From: Desulfobacteraceae bacterium
GTDB lineage: Bacteria > Desulfobacterota > Syntrophobacteria > Syntrophobacterales > Syntrophobacteraceae
NCBI GenBank assembly: GCA_021372055.1
Contig: JAJFVB010000087.1
Span: 1 to 41,775 of the forward strand
Direction: 5' to 3'
Length of the DNA: 41,775 nt
Position numbers and translations under genes: made by a program. Shown one piece after another: positions 15,957-24,468 of this stretch. The notes under the pieces were generated by a model. The model was not told the origin of the DNA, searched no databases, and worked only from the letters and a program-made list of their open reading frames with translations. Every line of letters begins with the position of its first letter. Position 1 is the stretch's first letter.

Positions 15957-16757
15957 CTATTCGATGTCGAGCAGGTCTTCGAGATAGTCCCGGCTCGACT
16001 GCCGCAACGGAATCGGGCCGTCCGGACTCCCGTGTATGAACTGCTGCACGACCGGATCGGGCGATTCCTGTATCTCCAGGGGAGTTCCGCCCGCAACAAC
16101 CCTTCCCTTGAAAAGAACGACCATCCGGTCGGCAATTTTGAACGCGCTGCCGATGTCGTGCGTGATGACCACGGAGGTTATCCCCATGCGCCTGCTCAAG
16201 TCCTGAATGAGCTGCCCGATCACGCCCGTCACGACCGGATCGAGCCCCGAAGTCGGTTCGTCGTAGAAAACGATTTCCGGGTCGAGAGCGAGGGCGCGCG
16301 CCAGGGCCACCCTTTTTTGCATCCCGCCGCTCAACTGCGCGGGCTTGAGATGCTCGAAATCCCGGAGGCCCACGAGTTCGAGCTTCATTTTCACGATGAC
16401 GCTGATGATCTTTTCGTCGAGCTTGGTGTGCTCCCGCAGCGGCAGGGCTATATTATCCCGGACCGAGAGCGAATTGAGCAGCGCCCCCATCTGGAAAAGC
16501 ATTCCGAACCGTCTCCGGTAGAGGTCCATCCGCGCTTCGTCGAACCGGGTGATGTCTTCGCCTCCCACCCGGATCTCGCCGGAGTCGGGACGCAGCACTC
16601 CGATCAGGTGACGCAGCAGGGTCGTTTTTCCACATCCGCTGCCGCCCATAATGGCGAAAACGCTGCCCTTTTCGACGCTCATATCTATCCCGTCGAGGAC
16701 AACTCTGCCGTCAAAGCTCTTGATCAGATTGTTGACTTCAATAAGCGCTTCCGACAC
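15957..16757 (-). CDS. mlaF: MlaF-type ABC transporter ATPase
   Basis: 266 residues with all ABC ATPase motifs: Walker A GGSGCGKTT (38-46), Q-loop near LFQMGAL, signature LSGGMQKRVALARAL (142-156), Walker B IVFYDEPTSGLDP (162-174) and the H-loop in VVITHD. The C-terminal extension (FKGRVVAGGTPLEIQESPDP, VQQFIHGSPDGPIP) is typical of MlaF, where it supports dimerisation and MlaB contact. It powers lipid movement through MlaE. The start is a GTG at 16757, 21 bp after the mlaE stop. No MlaB gene lies beside it in the usual place, but a STAS protein precedes mlaE. Confidence 0.93.
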   Translation of the reverse strand: MSEALIEVNNLIKSFDGRVVLDGIDMSVEKGSVFAIMGGSGCGKTTLLRHLIGVLRPDSGEIRVGGEDITRFDEARMDLYRRRFGMLFQMGALLNSLSVRDNIALPLREHTKLDEKIISVIVKMKLELVGLRDFEHLKPAQLSGGMQKRVALARALALDPEIVFYDEPTSGLDPVVTGVIGQLIQDLSRRMGITSVVITHDIGSAFKIADRMVVLFKGRVVAGGTPLEIQESPDPVVQQFIHGSPDGPIPLRQSSRDYLEDLLDIE

Positions 16758-16778
16758 CCCGGCAAAAACCCCGTCTTG

Positions 16779-17570
16779 CTAAAGAAACAGATAGAAGATC
16801 GCCGTAAAGAGGCAGTCCGCCAGGATAATGCTGATAAGAGAAGTCACGACGGAAATCATCGTGGACCTCCCCACCCCTTCGGCTCCCCCCCTTACGACAA
16901 AAGCCATGTAGCAGCCGACCATGGCGATGATCCCGGCAAACACGACGCTTTTTGCCAGCCCGCTCAGGATGTCCTTCATCAGGAGGGCGTCGATCGTGTT
17001 CTGAATATAGAGCTGGGAACGGATGCCCACGGCGCAGGTCCCGACCACGTACCCGCCTATCATGCCGATAAGGTCGGCAAGGACCGTCAGGCAGGGCAGC
17101 ATGACGATCATCGCGATGAACCGCGGCACCACGAGATAGGCTATTGGGGAGATGGCCATAACCTCGAGGGCCAGGATCTCCTCCGTCACGAGCATCGTGC
17201 CCAACTCGGCCGTGAACGCCGCGCTCACGCGCCCGGCAAGGACAATCGCCGTCAGAAGCGGGGCCATCTCGCGGGTCAGAGCAACGCTTGCAAGGCTGGC
17301 CGCATAGTTGATCGCCCCGAATTTTTCCAGCTGATACGCCGTCTGGAGGACCAGGATGATCCCGATGACAAACGACACAAGCGCGACGATGGGGATGGAC
17401 TTCACGCCCACCTCATCCATCTGGACAACAGCCGCCCTGAACCGCAGGGGCTTTCCCTGGAAAGGCTTCACCAGCGCCCATCTCAGGGTCTCCTTGAAAA
17501 AACAGGAGATGCTCGTGATATGTCTCAGGAAAAACACCACCTTGCCCTGGGGGCCGCCTGGTTCACTCAC
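16779..17570 (-). CDS. mlaE: MlaE-type permease of a phospholipid ABC transporter
   Basis: 263 residues, the family's usual length, with an amphipathic N-terminal helix (FLRHITSISCFFKETLRWAL) and about five membrane helices (SIPIVALVSFVIGIILVLQ, APLLTAIVLAGRVSAAFTAELGT, FIAMIVMLPCLTVLADLIG). The conserved AELGTMLVTEEI segment after the second helix is typical of MlaE. It forms the inner-membrane lipid path. Start is a GTG at 17570 behind GGAG. It begins 5 bp after the STAS gene stop, so translation of transporter and regulator are tied together. Confidence 0.92.
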   Translation of the reverse strand: MSEPGGPQGKVVFFLRHITSISCFFKETLRWALVKPFQGKPLRFRAAVVQMDEVGVKSIPIVALVSFVIGIILVLQTAYQLEKFGAINYAASLASVALTREMAPLLTAIVLAGRVSAAFTAELGTMLVTEEILALEVMAISPIAYLVVPRFIAMIVMLPCLTVLADLIGMIGGYVVGTCAVGIRSQLYIQNTIDALLMKDILSGLAKSVVFAGIIAMVGCYMAFVVRGGAEGVGRSTMISVVTSLISIILADCLFTAIFYLFL

Positions 17571-17575
17571 CTGGA

Positions 17576-17914
17576 CTATTCTCCATGAAACAGCCGGCTT
17601 GCGTCGGGAACCATTTCAAACACATTCTTGAGATAGGCGAGATCGAAGATGGACTCGACCGTCTCCCCCGCGCCGGCGAGCGTGAACCGGATGTTTCCCT
17701 TGCGCGACAACTGAAGTCCTTCCACGAACGTGGCAATCCCGGAGCTGTCGATATAGGACACCCCCGACAGGTCCACAACGATATGGGACACTTTCTTATT
17801 TCGGAAAATCGGCAGATGCGCGTTCCTGACCTGAGGCGAGGTGCTCATGTCGAGGTCGCCGTCCAGAGCAACCAGAAAAACGCCGGGCTTCTTCTCGGCA
17901 ACTTGTATGTTCAA
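17576..17914 (-). CDS. STAS-domain anti-sigma-factor-antagonist-like protein (RsbV/SpoIIAA or MlaB type)
   Basis: 112 residues forming one STAS domain: VFLVALDGDLDMSTSPQVR, then IVVDLSGVSYIDSSGIATFV. The serines at 57-58 are at the phosphorylation site of RsbV/SpoIIAA proteins. The TTG start overlaps the stop of the kinase gene by 4 bp (TTGA) and has GAGGAGG about 10 bases upstream. Two roles are possible: antagonist in a partner switch with the adjacent kinase and phosphatase, or MlaB-like subunit of the MlaFE transporter that starts 5 bp downstream. The position between the two sets allows both at once (inference). Confidence 0.88.
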   Translation of the reverse strand: MNIQVAEKKPGVFLVALDGDLDMSTSPQVRNAHLPIFRNKKVSHIVVDLSGVSYIDSSGIATFVEGLQLSRKGNIRFTLAGAGETVESIFDLAYLKNVFEMVPDASRLFHGE

Positions 17915-18351
17915 TGTGAAAAAGCCTCCTCTTTAGGCCTGAATTTGACCATTGTGAGCAGTGTCCCGCCGTCGGGCGGGGATTCGTATCGAAGCTCGTC
18001 AAACGCGGATCTCATAAAGTGCAGGCCCAGCCCTCCGGGACGCACATCAGCCAAATCCCTCGGCTTGAAGGTCGCCGGATCGGATGCCTGCCCGAAATCC
18101 CTGATCCGGATCTCGAGATTTTCCGCGGAAACGTCAAACGTGACGATGATCCTTCCCGAAGGAACGTTCCCGTAGGCATGGCGGATCACATTCGCGCACG
18201 CCTCGTCGACTGCGAGTACGCACCGCCTCTCCTCCTTCGAGTGGAGCCCGAATTTTTCGGCGATTTTACCGACCGCAGCCCGCACGATGAAAAGACACGC
18301 GGGATCGGCCGGTATTTCGAGCATAACCGGACTCTGCAGCGTAAAAGGCAA
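17911..18351 (-). CDS. RsbW/SpoIIAB-like serine kinase (anti-sigma factor type)
   Basis: 146 residues of the GHKL ATPase class. The N-box is DEACANVIRHAYGN, the first G-box IRIRDFGQASDP and the second PGGLGLHFMRSAFDEL. Such kinases phosphorylate a STAS protein on Ser and can also sequester a sigma factor. The TTG start follows directly on the phosphatase stop (TGATTG) with GAGAGGTGA as ribosome-binding site; an internal ATG at 18324 is less likely. The target is most simply the STAS protein overlapping its own 3' end. No sigma factor gene lies in the window. Confidence 0.88.
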   Translation of the reverse strand: MPFTLQSPVMLEIPADPACLFIVRAAVGKIAEKFGLHSKEERRCVLAVDEACANVIRHAYGNVPSGRIIVTFDVSAENLEIRIRDFGQASDPATFKPRDLADVRPGGLGLHFMRSAFDELRYESPPDGGTLLTMVKFRPKEEAFSH

Positions 18352-19695
18352 TCACCTCTCCTCAACGCCCACCAGCACCAGCGTCGTGTCGTCGGCCTGG
18401 GGACAGTCCTGTTCGAATTCCGCAAGCGAGCGGCTGAGCCGGGTCCGGACCGACCCGACATCCGATTCCCCGGACCGAATCGCATCCTCGATTCTCGACC
18501 AGCCGAAACGCGCTCCTCCGGAGTCCTTGGCCTCGATCAGCCCGTCGGTGGCGAGCAGAACGCAATCGCCGGGGAGCAGACGCAAGGTCCGGGCACCGTA
18601 GCTCATGCCGGGCACAATCCCCAGGGGAGGACCGCCGCTTCCCCGCAACCGTTCGTAGCGGTTCCCGCGACAGTTCCAGACAACAGGCGGGAGGTGACCC
18701 GCATTCACGCAGACGATATCGCCGCTGCCCCTGCTCAGGACCATGTAGAGGAGGGTGACGAACATCCCCCGGCAACTCTGCTCGCAGACCTTGTCGCTCA
18801 TGCGGCCGACCAGCCTCCCGGGGTCGCTCTCCCGCATGGCAAGTACCCGGAAATCCGTGGTGAATCTTGCCATGAACATGGCCGAAGCCACTCCCTTGCC
18901 CGAGACATCGCCGATCAGAACCCCAAGATGGTCCTCGTCCAACTCGATAAAATCGTAAAAATCCCCTCCAACCTCCAGCGCGGCGCGGTAGTACGCGTCA
19001 AAGGCAAAGCCCTCGAAAGCGGGCATCCGCTGCGGCAGGAAGCTCAGCTGGATACTCGAGGCAAAGGCCAGGTCCTGTTCGATTTGCCTCTTGCGAAGGA
19101 TTTCCCTGTGAAGCCGGGCATTGTCCACGGCAACCGCCGCATTCGCGCAGAGCAACCCGAGCATTTCCCCGTCTTCGGCGTCGAAGCTGGTGCCGTCGAG
19201 CTTGTTTATGACCTGGGAAACCCCGATCACCCTGTCCTGCACCTTAAGCGGCACGCTGAGAATGGATGTGGTCCGGTAACCGGTCAGCCGGTCGACTTCC
19301 TGGTTGAAGCGTTCGTCCGCGTAGGCATCCCGTATGAGGATCGATTCCCCGCTTTCGAAAACCCGCCCGGCAATCCCCTGCCCCTTTTTGATCCGGAATC
19401 CGCCCTTGAGCTTGCCGGCCACGGGCCCCTGGGCCACTTCGAAGACCAGCTCCCCGCTCCTGTCCACAAGCATCAGGCTGCATGCATCCGCCCGCAAGAG
19501 CGAGCGGGAAGCCGTCATGATGTTGTCGAGAACCTCATCGAGCTCGAGGCTGGAGTTGATCAGGCTGGAAACCCTGAAGCATTCCTTGAGACTCTCGATG
19601 CGTTCGCACAGCCTGGCCGGTTCATTCCGGGCCGATGAAGCATCCATATTTTCGGGCAGACCAGCCCGGTGCCGCCGGCGAGTTCCGCTTTCCAT
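18352..19695 (-). CDS. GAF-PP2C phosphatase (RsbU/SpoIIE type)
   Basis: 447 residues. A GAF sensor domain spans roughly residues 35-195 (SSLELDEVLDNIMTASRSLL to CANAAVAVDNARLHREI), followed by a short coiled linker and an SpoIIE-type PP2C phosphatase with metal-binding motifs GGDFYDF, LIGDVSGKG, ATDGLIEA and ADDTTLVLV. Such enzymes dephosphorylate STAS proteins in response to a signal sensed by the GAF domain; the ligand is unknown. The start is ATG 19695 or ATG 19647 (17th codon); neither has a strong ribosome-binding site. It is the first gene of the unit phosphatase-kinase-STAS-MlaE-F-D-TPR-ComF, behind a near-consensus promoter. Confidence 0.9.
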   Translation of the reverse strand: MESGTRRRHRAGLPENMDASSARNEPARLCERIESLKECFRVSSLINSSLELDEVLDNIMTASRSLLRADACSLMLVDRSGELVFEVAQGPVAGKLKGGFRIKKGQGIAGRVFESGESILIRDAYADERFNQEVDRLTGYRTTSILSVPLKVQDRVIGVSQVINKLDGTSFDAEDGEMLGLLCANAAVAVDNARLHREILRKRQIEQDLAFASSIQLSFLPQRMPAFEGFAFDAYYRAALEVGGDFYDFIELDEDHLGVLIGDVSGKGVASAMFMARFTTDFRVLAMRESDPGRLVGRMSDKVCEQSCRGMFVTLLYMVLSRGSGDIVCVNAGHLPPVVWNCRGNRYERLRGSGGPPLGIVPGMSYGARTLRLLPGDCVLLATDGLIEAKDSGGARFGWSRIEDAIRSGESDVGSVRTRLSRSLAEFEQDCPQADDTTLVLVGVEER

Positions 19696-19766
19696 AAAAA
19701 ATCAGCAGTCGGAGTGTATGATTTTCGGCTTTTAAAAACAATGATTTCTAATTTAATTGCACAAAC

Positions 19767-19795
19767 ATTATGAACGTTTATCAGGAAGGTGTCAA
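19767..19795 (-). promoter_or_regulatory. promoter of the phosphatase-kinase-STAS-mla operon
   Basis: On the minus strand a perfect TTGACA (19795-19790) is followed after 17 bases by CATAAT (19772-19767), 5 of 6 matching the -10 consensus. The expected start is near 19760, giving a leader of about 65 bases. The strength suggests housekeeping expression rather than control by the operon's own partner switch. The rest of the gap to 19944 shows no gene and no clear terminator. Confidence 0.7.
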
Positions 19796-19944
19796 ACAAT
19801 CTGAGACGCCCGGAAGGGGCGGTCCGTCGGCGGGGGAAAACTCGCATTGTGCCGGTGGGGAGCGTCGGAAAGGATCGTCCTGTGACGCCGTACGGCGGGC
19901 AAGGCGGCCGCAACCGCGCAGACCGGGAATGAAACCAAAGGAGG

Positions 19945-21429
19945 CTAGAGCTTCCAGCCGCCTCCGAGCGCCTTGTACAGGGCCACGAGGTTGCCCGAGA
20001 CCTGCTGCTCGCTCACGGCAAGCAATTCCTCGTTGACGTAGAGCGCGCGCTGACTTTCGAGCACTCTCAGAAAATCGACGAGTCCGCGAGCGTAGAGTTC
20101 GCTCGAGATGTCGTATGCACGCTGGCTGGATTCAACGGCCGCAACGAGAGACTGCCGCCGCGCCTGTTCTTTCGAGTAGGCCACAAGGGCGCTTTCCACA
20201 TCCTGGATCGCGGTGAGAATCGCCTTTTCATACGTGGCCAGGGCCTGCTCGGTCCGCGCCTTCTGGGCTTCAATTTCGGCACGGACTTTCCCTGCGGTGA
20301 AAAGGTTCCAGTTGAAGCTCGGACCGAAGCTCCAGAAGGAACTCGCAGACCTGGTTATGTCGGCGAGATCCATGCTGGCCTGACCAAGGGCCCCGGTGAG
20401 GCTGAAGCGTGGATACAAATCCGCCGTCGCGACTCCTATCCGGGCGGTCGCGGCCGCCAGTTGCCACTCGGCCCGCCGCACGTCGGGTCTTCGCCGCAGA
20501 AGATCGGAGGGCAGCCCCACGGGGACCTCGGGCGGGATTCCCGGGATTTCGGCGTATTCGGAAAGCCGGGCAACCAGGGGGTCAGGAGGGCTCCCCAAAA
20601 GAGTCGCAAGCCTGTAGATCGACTGGCGGACCGTGGTCTCGAGAGAGGGTACCTGCGCTTCCGTGGTCGCAAGCTGGGCCTTGGCCTGCGATACGTCCAA
20701 ATCGCTGCTCAGGCCGGCCGCGAACTTTTCCTGCGTCAGTTGGACGGTCTGCCTCATGGCTTCCATGTTTTTTTTCGTTATGACAAGCCTGAGCTGCGCG
20801 CCCCTCAGCGTAAGATAATTTACCGACACCTCGGATAAGAGCGTGACCAGCGTATCGCGGTAGTTCTCCTGGGAAGCGGCCAGATCGGCAGAAGCGGCTT
20901 CAACGGAGCGTCTGACGCGCCCGAAAAAATCGAGTTCCCAACTCGCATCGAGTTCGCCCTGGAAAAGATCGAGTCCGTTGGAGAATGTGCCTCCATTTGA
21001 ACCCGATGAGGCTGAATAGCCCGGTATCATCTGGGAAAGTTGTTGTGAAGCACCAGATGCGGGAGACGTGGTGCTGCTTTCCTTATTAATGGTATAGGAC
21101 CCCTTGCCGCTCAGGGTGGGAAAAAGCCCGGAGGCCACGCTGACCCGCTGAGCGCGCGCTTCGAGGACCCTCGCCCGTGCGAGCTTGAGATCCTTATTTG
21201 CATCCATGCTCCGGGCAATGAGCCAGTCCAGGGTCGGATCGTTGAAAACGGTCCACCAGCGCGCAGCATCCGCCGGTTCATCCGTGGAAACCCCCTGAGA
21301 CACCTCAACCCATTTTTGCGGGATGTCCTCCTCGGGCCGCTTATAATCCGGACCTACCGTGCACCCGCTTAAAACAAAGAAGGATAGACAGAATATGAAT
21401 AAGGTTCTGTAAGCCGTCGGCCTATTCAT
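19945..21429 (-). CDS. outer-membrane efflux lipoprotein (NodT/OprM family)
   Basis: About 494 residues with a signal sequence ending in the lipobox LSGC, then TVGPDYKRPE, the classic start of NodT/OprM factors. Two repeated outer-membrane-factor halves follow (DLKLARARVLEARAQ, then DVRRAEWQLAAATARIG) with GLVDFLRVLESQRALY and NLVALYKALGGGW at the end. It forms a trimeric channel-tunnel for tripartite efflux. ATG 21429 has GGAG 8 bases upstream; 27 extra codons upstream are unsupported. No periplasmic adaptor or RND pump is next to it, so its partner must be encoded elsewhere. Confidence 0.92.
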   Translation of the reverse strand: MNRPTAYRTLFIFCLSFFVLSGCTVGPDYKRPEEDIPQKWVEVSQGVSTDEPADAARWWTVFNDPTLDWLIARSMDANKDLKLARARVLEARAQRVSVASGLFPTLSGKGSYTINKESSTTSPASGASQQLSQMIPGYSASSGSNGGTFSNGLDLFQGELDASWELDFFGRVRRSVEAASADLAASQENYRDTLVTLLSEVSVNYLTLRGAQLRLVITKKNMEAMRQTVQLTQEKFAAGLSSDLDVSQAKAQLATTEAQVPSLETTVRQSIYRLATLLGSPPDPLVARLSEYAEIPGIPPEVPVGLPSDLLRRRPDVRRAEWQLAAATARIGVATADLYPRFSLTGALGQASMDLADITRSASSFWSFGPSFNWNLFTAGKVRAEIEAQKARTEQALATYEKAILTAIQDVESALVAYSKEQARRQSLVAAVESSQRAYDISSELYARGLVDFLRVLESQRALYVNEELLAVSEQQVSGNLVALYKALGGGWKL

Positions 21430-21480
21430 CAGTATTGCTCCGAAAAGGAGTTTCGCATCAGAGGATCGGGTTTCAGGCAG

Positions 21481-21510
21481 TGTATAAGGCCCGGAACGGC
21501 TTTTTGTCAA
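21481..21510 (-). promoter_or_regulatory. promoter of the outer-membrane efflux gene
   Basis: A perfect TTGACA (21510-21505, minus strand) and TATACA (21486-21481) are separated by 18 bases. Transcription should begin near 21474, about 45 bases before the ATG. Confidence 0.65.
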
Positions 21511-21571
21511 TTTATATAAGAGGCGCGGGCAAAGCGCGATACCGCCGGCCCGGCCCGCTCATTCGGAGAAT

Positions 21572-22006
21572 TTACCTCGCGCGCCCGATAATGCTCACCT
21601 CAACCCGGCGTTCCCTGGGATGTACGTCGTGATTTATCAGCACAACCTGCTGCCAGGTCCCCGTGGCAAGACTCCCGTTTCGAATCGGAACGCCGAGAGA
21701 CGGCCCGAGCAGTGCGGCCTGCACGTGGCTGTGACCGTTGCCGTCATGCCACGCCCTCTCGTGTTCGTACACGGCCCCCGGGGGAGCGATGTTTTCGATT
21801 GCCCGCTTCAAATCCGCCAGGACTCCCGGCTCGAACTCTATGGTCGTGAGCGAAGCCGTCGATCCCACGGCGAAAACGTGAAGGACTCCCGTTTCGATGC
21901 CCCGGTCCCGAACCATCTTCTCCAAAAGATCATGGATATTGGCGATGTCGGGTCCCGTTCCCATGGACACGCGCAGGGTTTCGGAATACATTTGGATCTC
22001 AGGCAT
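21572..22006 (-). CDS. YjbQ family protein (UPF0047, secondary thiamine-phosphate synthase type)
   Basis: About 144 residues. The family core is clear: GVLHVFAVGSTASLTTIEFEPG, HDGNGHSHVQAALLGPSLGV, LATGTWQQVVLINHDVHPRER. Conserved His, Asp and Glu residues in these motifs form the putative active site. E. coli YjbQ can replace thiamine phosphate synthase weakly when overproduced; the natural role is unsettled. ATG 22006 follows AGGGA by about 9 bases and gives the usual length; a longer frame to 22078 lacks support. Divergent from the RNase Z gene. Confidence 0.85.
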   Translation of the reverse strand: MPEIQMYSETLRVSMGTGPDIANIHDLLEKMVRDRGIETGVLHVFAVGSTASLTTIEFEPGVLADLKRAIENIAPPGAVYEHERAWHDGNGHSHVQAALLGPSLGVPIRNGSLATGTWQQVVLINHDVHPRERRVEVSIIGRAR

Positions 22007-22149
22007 GGCATGTTCCCTGATTTGAATGACAACGCCGAGGGGCAGCGCTCTGCCTTCCCGGTACGCTTGCGTGTTCAAACTAGATCATCCTCTCCCCGGG
22101 GACAAGGCTGAAATTGCTCATCGGGGGGGAAGCCCGAAAGGACCGATGC

Positions 22150-23091
22150 TTGGAATGCATTCTCATCGGCACCGGCGGAATGATGCCGATGCCCTACAGG
22201 CTCCTTTGTTCTCTCGCCGTGAAGCTAAGAGGCGGGACCTATCTTTTCGACGCGGGAGAAGGAACGCAAATCAACTGGAAAAGAGCGCGCGTCGGAATGC
22301 GCGGCCTCAACCTCATCGCCGTGACCCATCTCCATGCCGACCATTGCCTCGGAATTCCCGGCATGATCATGCTCCGGGCTCAGATGGAAGATCCGGCCCC
22401 GCTGACGATACTGGGACCGCCGGGAATACGCGACTTCGTCGAACATTGCCGCTCAACGCTTGAATTCCAGGTCGGATTCCCCATCCGTTACATCGAATGG
22501 CCGGGAAACCGCACCGGAATAGCGTTCGAAGACGAACGCGCGCGGATTTCATGGCAGCCCCTGGCGCACACGCGGTTTTGTCTCGGGTACAGGCTGGAGG
22601 AACACGAACGGCCGGGGAAGTTTGACATCGAACGCGCCAGGGCGCTCGGCGTGCCGGAGGGGCCGCTGTGGGGGGCGCTGCAGCACGGCAGAAACGTCAC
22701 AACGCCCTCCGGCGGGACAGTTCAGCCCTCCGACGTGCTCGGCCCCGCGAGAAGGGGACGCTGCGTTTCCTACGTCGTCGACACGAGACCGACCGAAGCC
22801 GCTTACTCGCTTTGCAGGAATGCGGATCTGGCCTTTGTGGAGGGAATGTTTTTGAGCGGGCACTCAGACCACGCCGCGGCGAAGGGACACATGACGGTTG
22901 GCGAGGCAGCCGAAATCGCAAAACTGTCCGGCGCCGCCCGGACCGTTCTCGTGCATATCAGTCCGCGATATGAAAACAGCGAACTTCCGGAACTGGAAAA
23001 TGAAGCCCGCACTCTTTGCGACAGGGTAAGAGTGGGAAGAGACATGGACCGCTTCGAGGTAAGATTCCAGGAAGATGAGAGCGAGGAGTAG
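22150..23091 (+). CDS. rnz: ribonuclease Z (tRNA 3' endonuclease)
   Basis: 313 residues of the metallo-beta-lactamase fold. The zinc motif HLHADH is at residues 60-65, with TGTGGMMPMPYR-like start (LIGTGGMMPMPYRLL), a later FVEGMFLSGHSDHAA motif and VLVHISPRY. RNase Z trims tRNA precursor 3' ends. I chose a TTG at 22150 because AAAGGA ends 7 bases before it and the product then begins like family members (MECILIGTGG); an upstream TTG at 22114 would add 12 atypical residues. Length is close to the usual 300-310. A hairpin terminator begins just after the stop. Confidence 0.92.
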   Translation: MECILIGTGGMMPMPYRLLCSLAVKLRGGTYLFDAGEGTQINWKRARVGMRGLNLIAVTHLHADHCLGIPGMIMLRAQMEDPAPLTILGPPGIRDFVEHCRSTLEFQVGFPIRYIEWPGNRTGIAFEDERARISWQPLAHTRFCLGYRLEEHERPGKFDIERARALGVPEGPLWGALQHGRNVTTPSGGTVQPSDVLGPARRGRCVSYVVDTRPTEAAYSLCRNADLAFVEGMFLSGHSDHAAAKGHMTVGEAAEIAKLSGAARTVLVHISPRYENSELPELENEARTLCDRVRVGRDMDRFEVRFQEDESEE

Positions 23092-23094
23092 AAA

Positions 23095-23122
23095 AAGGCC
23101 CTCCAAAGGGGTAGAGGGCCTT
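23095..23122. terminator. bidirectional hairpin terminator
   Basis: AAGGCCCTC (23095-23103) pairs perfectly with GAGGGCCTT (23114-23122) around a 10-base loop. On the minus strand the stem runs straight into TTTTTC, a good Rho-independent terminator for the small-protein gene; on the plus strand it lies right after rnz with only a poor U-run. Confidence 0.8.
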
Positions 23123-23176
23123 CATCTTCTTGTGGCGTGGGGTGCGTAGCGGCGAGCGGTATTTCCAACGGAGCGG

Positions 23177-23362
23177 CTAATCAGCCTTTGCACCTTCAAG
23201 CATCCCCTTCAGCCGGACTCTTTCCGCCTCGGCTGCACGAAGCTGCTTTTCCGTTTCCTCTCGTTCCGCCGAACCAGCCATTGAGCCTTTGAGCTTTCTT
23301 TCGAGTTCTTCAATCTCTTTCATGACCCGATAGAGCTCTACGGCTACCATCCTAATACTCAT
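23177..23362 (-). CDS. small coiled-coil protein of unknown function
   Basis: About 61 residues from ATG 23362, almost entirely charged heptad-like helix (VMKEIEELERKLKGS, then EREETEKQLRAAEAERVRLKGML). No signal peptide, cysteine or known motif. A GTG at 23407 would add 15 residues; no ribosome-binding site is convincing for any start. It lies 62 bp downstream of the transglycosylase gene in the same direction and ends at the terminator, so it may share that transcript. Function not recognised. Confidence 0.55.
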   Translation of the reverse strand: MSIRMVAVELYRVMKEIEELERKLKGSMAGSAEREETEKQLRAAEAERVRLKGMLEGAKAD

Positions 23363-23424
23363 GCAGGTTTTTTCATTCCCTAGATTGTGAGTGCTTTCCG
23401 CGAGCACCGCCGGTTTGGAAAGGC

Positions 23425-24468
23425 CTACCTTCGGGTGGAAACCTCATATGCGAGGTCGAATTTATCTCTCGACCCGGAAGGTAAACGCAGTGCGAATCCG
23501 GAATCAGGGGGCATCGCGTCCAGGCGTAGCGAGGGATTGAGTTCCTGTAGTTGACTGACCGGCACATCGATCCATCTTGCAATCTCCTCCAGTTTCAGAG
23601 GAGCCTTGACCATGACTGGGTCGAAGTCCTTAGGCTTGCAATAATTGGGTAACTCAAACCCATACTTCCCCGGCTCGCGCATTATAGCCATCGCGGCCAG
23701 GACTTTTGACACATAAACTACCGAACGCGCGGGCAACTTACGCCCATAAAGCTCCCCATCCTTCACGCGGCCTCTGCGGGCCGCGTATGCGATTGGCCTC
23801 GATCCCGCGTTATACGCGGCAAGGGCCAGCAACCATGAATCATGTTGATCGTAAAGTGTTTTCAAGTACTTGGCGGCAGCCTTGGTCGATTTTATCGGGT
23901 CCCGTCTCTCGTCAACCCAACGGTCGACCTTGAGTCCCATTCTCTTGGCTGTGGACGCCAGCATCTGCCAGTAGCCACCCGCTCCTCTGTACGATGCATG
24001 CTTTTCAAACCGGCTTTCGACCAAAACGACGTAAACCAGTTCTGCAGGCACTCCGTGACTTTCCAAGATTTCTGTCATTTGAGGAAGACAATATTTTCCT
24101 TTCTCCATGGCTTCCGAAAATGTCCTTCGGCCGTCTCCCTCATAGAAGCGGATGTACTTTTGAACAAGCGGTTCATTGATGGGTATCTGGATTCCGTTTC
24201 TCCCAAGCACCGTGGGGGTTCCCTTGAACGATTCGGATCGAGTTGGCAGGATATGCGAAGCGGGAATCTCCTTCTTTAAATGATCGCCGGGCTTGTAAAG
24301 CGCCGCCAGCGGTCCGGGAAATTCCAAGCTGTCCGCCCTTGCCTGAGCGTTGAACTGGAAAAACAGCAGGGACAAAAAACACAGTGCCACCGTCCGCACG
24401 GGAATTCCGCGAAGACGGGGAACAGCTTCCCCCAGAAGGTGCCTGAAGAGGCTTGAATCAGGCGCCAT
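23425..24468 (-). CDS. MltD-like membrane-bound lytic murein transglycosylase
   Basis: About 347 residues. A hydrophobic segment at 24-40 (VRTVALCFLSLLFFQF) is a signal peptide or anchor. The SLT domain follows, with the catalytic Glu151 in VVLVESRFEKHASYRGAGGYWQM split as VVLVESRF and GAGGYWQM, and LALAAYNAGSRPIAYA later. A C-terminal LysM-like stretch (LKLEEIARWIDVPVSQLQEL) should bind peptidoglycan. It cleaves glycan strands between MurNAc and GlcNAc. ATG 24468 is preceded by AGGAG at 7 bases; eight upstream codons are unlikely. Monocistronic or with the small gene downstream. Confidence 0.88.
   Translation of the reverse strand: MAPDSSLFRHLLGEAVPRLRGIPVRTVALCFLSLLFFQFNAQARADSLEFPGPLAALYKPGDHLKKEIPASHILPTRSESFKGTPTVLGRNGIQIPINEPLVQKYIRFYEGDGRRTFSEAMEKGKYCLPQMTEILESHGVPAELVYVVLVESRFEKHASYRGAGGYWQMLASTAKRMGLKVDRWVDERRDPIKSTKAAAKYLKTLYDQHDSWLLALAAYNAGSRPIAYAARRGRVKDGELYGRKLPARSVVYVSKVLAAMAIMREPGKYGFELPNYCKPKDFDPVMVKAPLKLEEIARWIDVPVSQLQELNPSLRLDAMPPDSGFALRLPSGSRDKFDLAYEVSTRR

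Noticed and set aside
16032..17588. Open plus-strand frame of 518 codons opposite mlaF and mlaE
   Set aside because: Shadow of the high-GC coding strand; very His/Asp/Arg-rich and without domains.
18019..19638. Open plus-strand frame of 539 codons opposite the PP2C phosphatase
   Set aside because: Antisense to a gene with all PP2C and GAF motifs.
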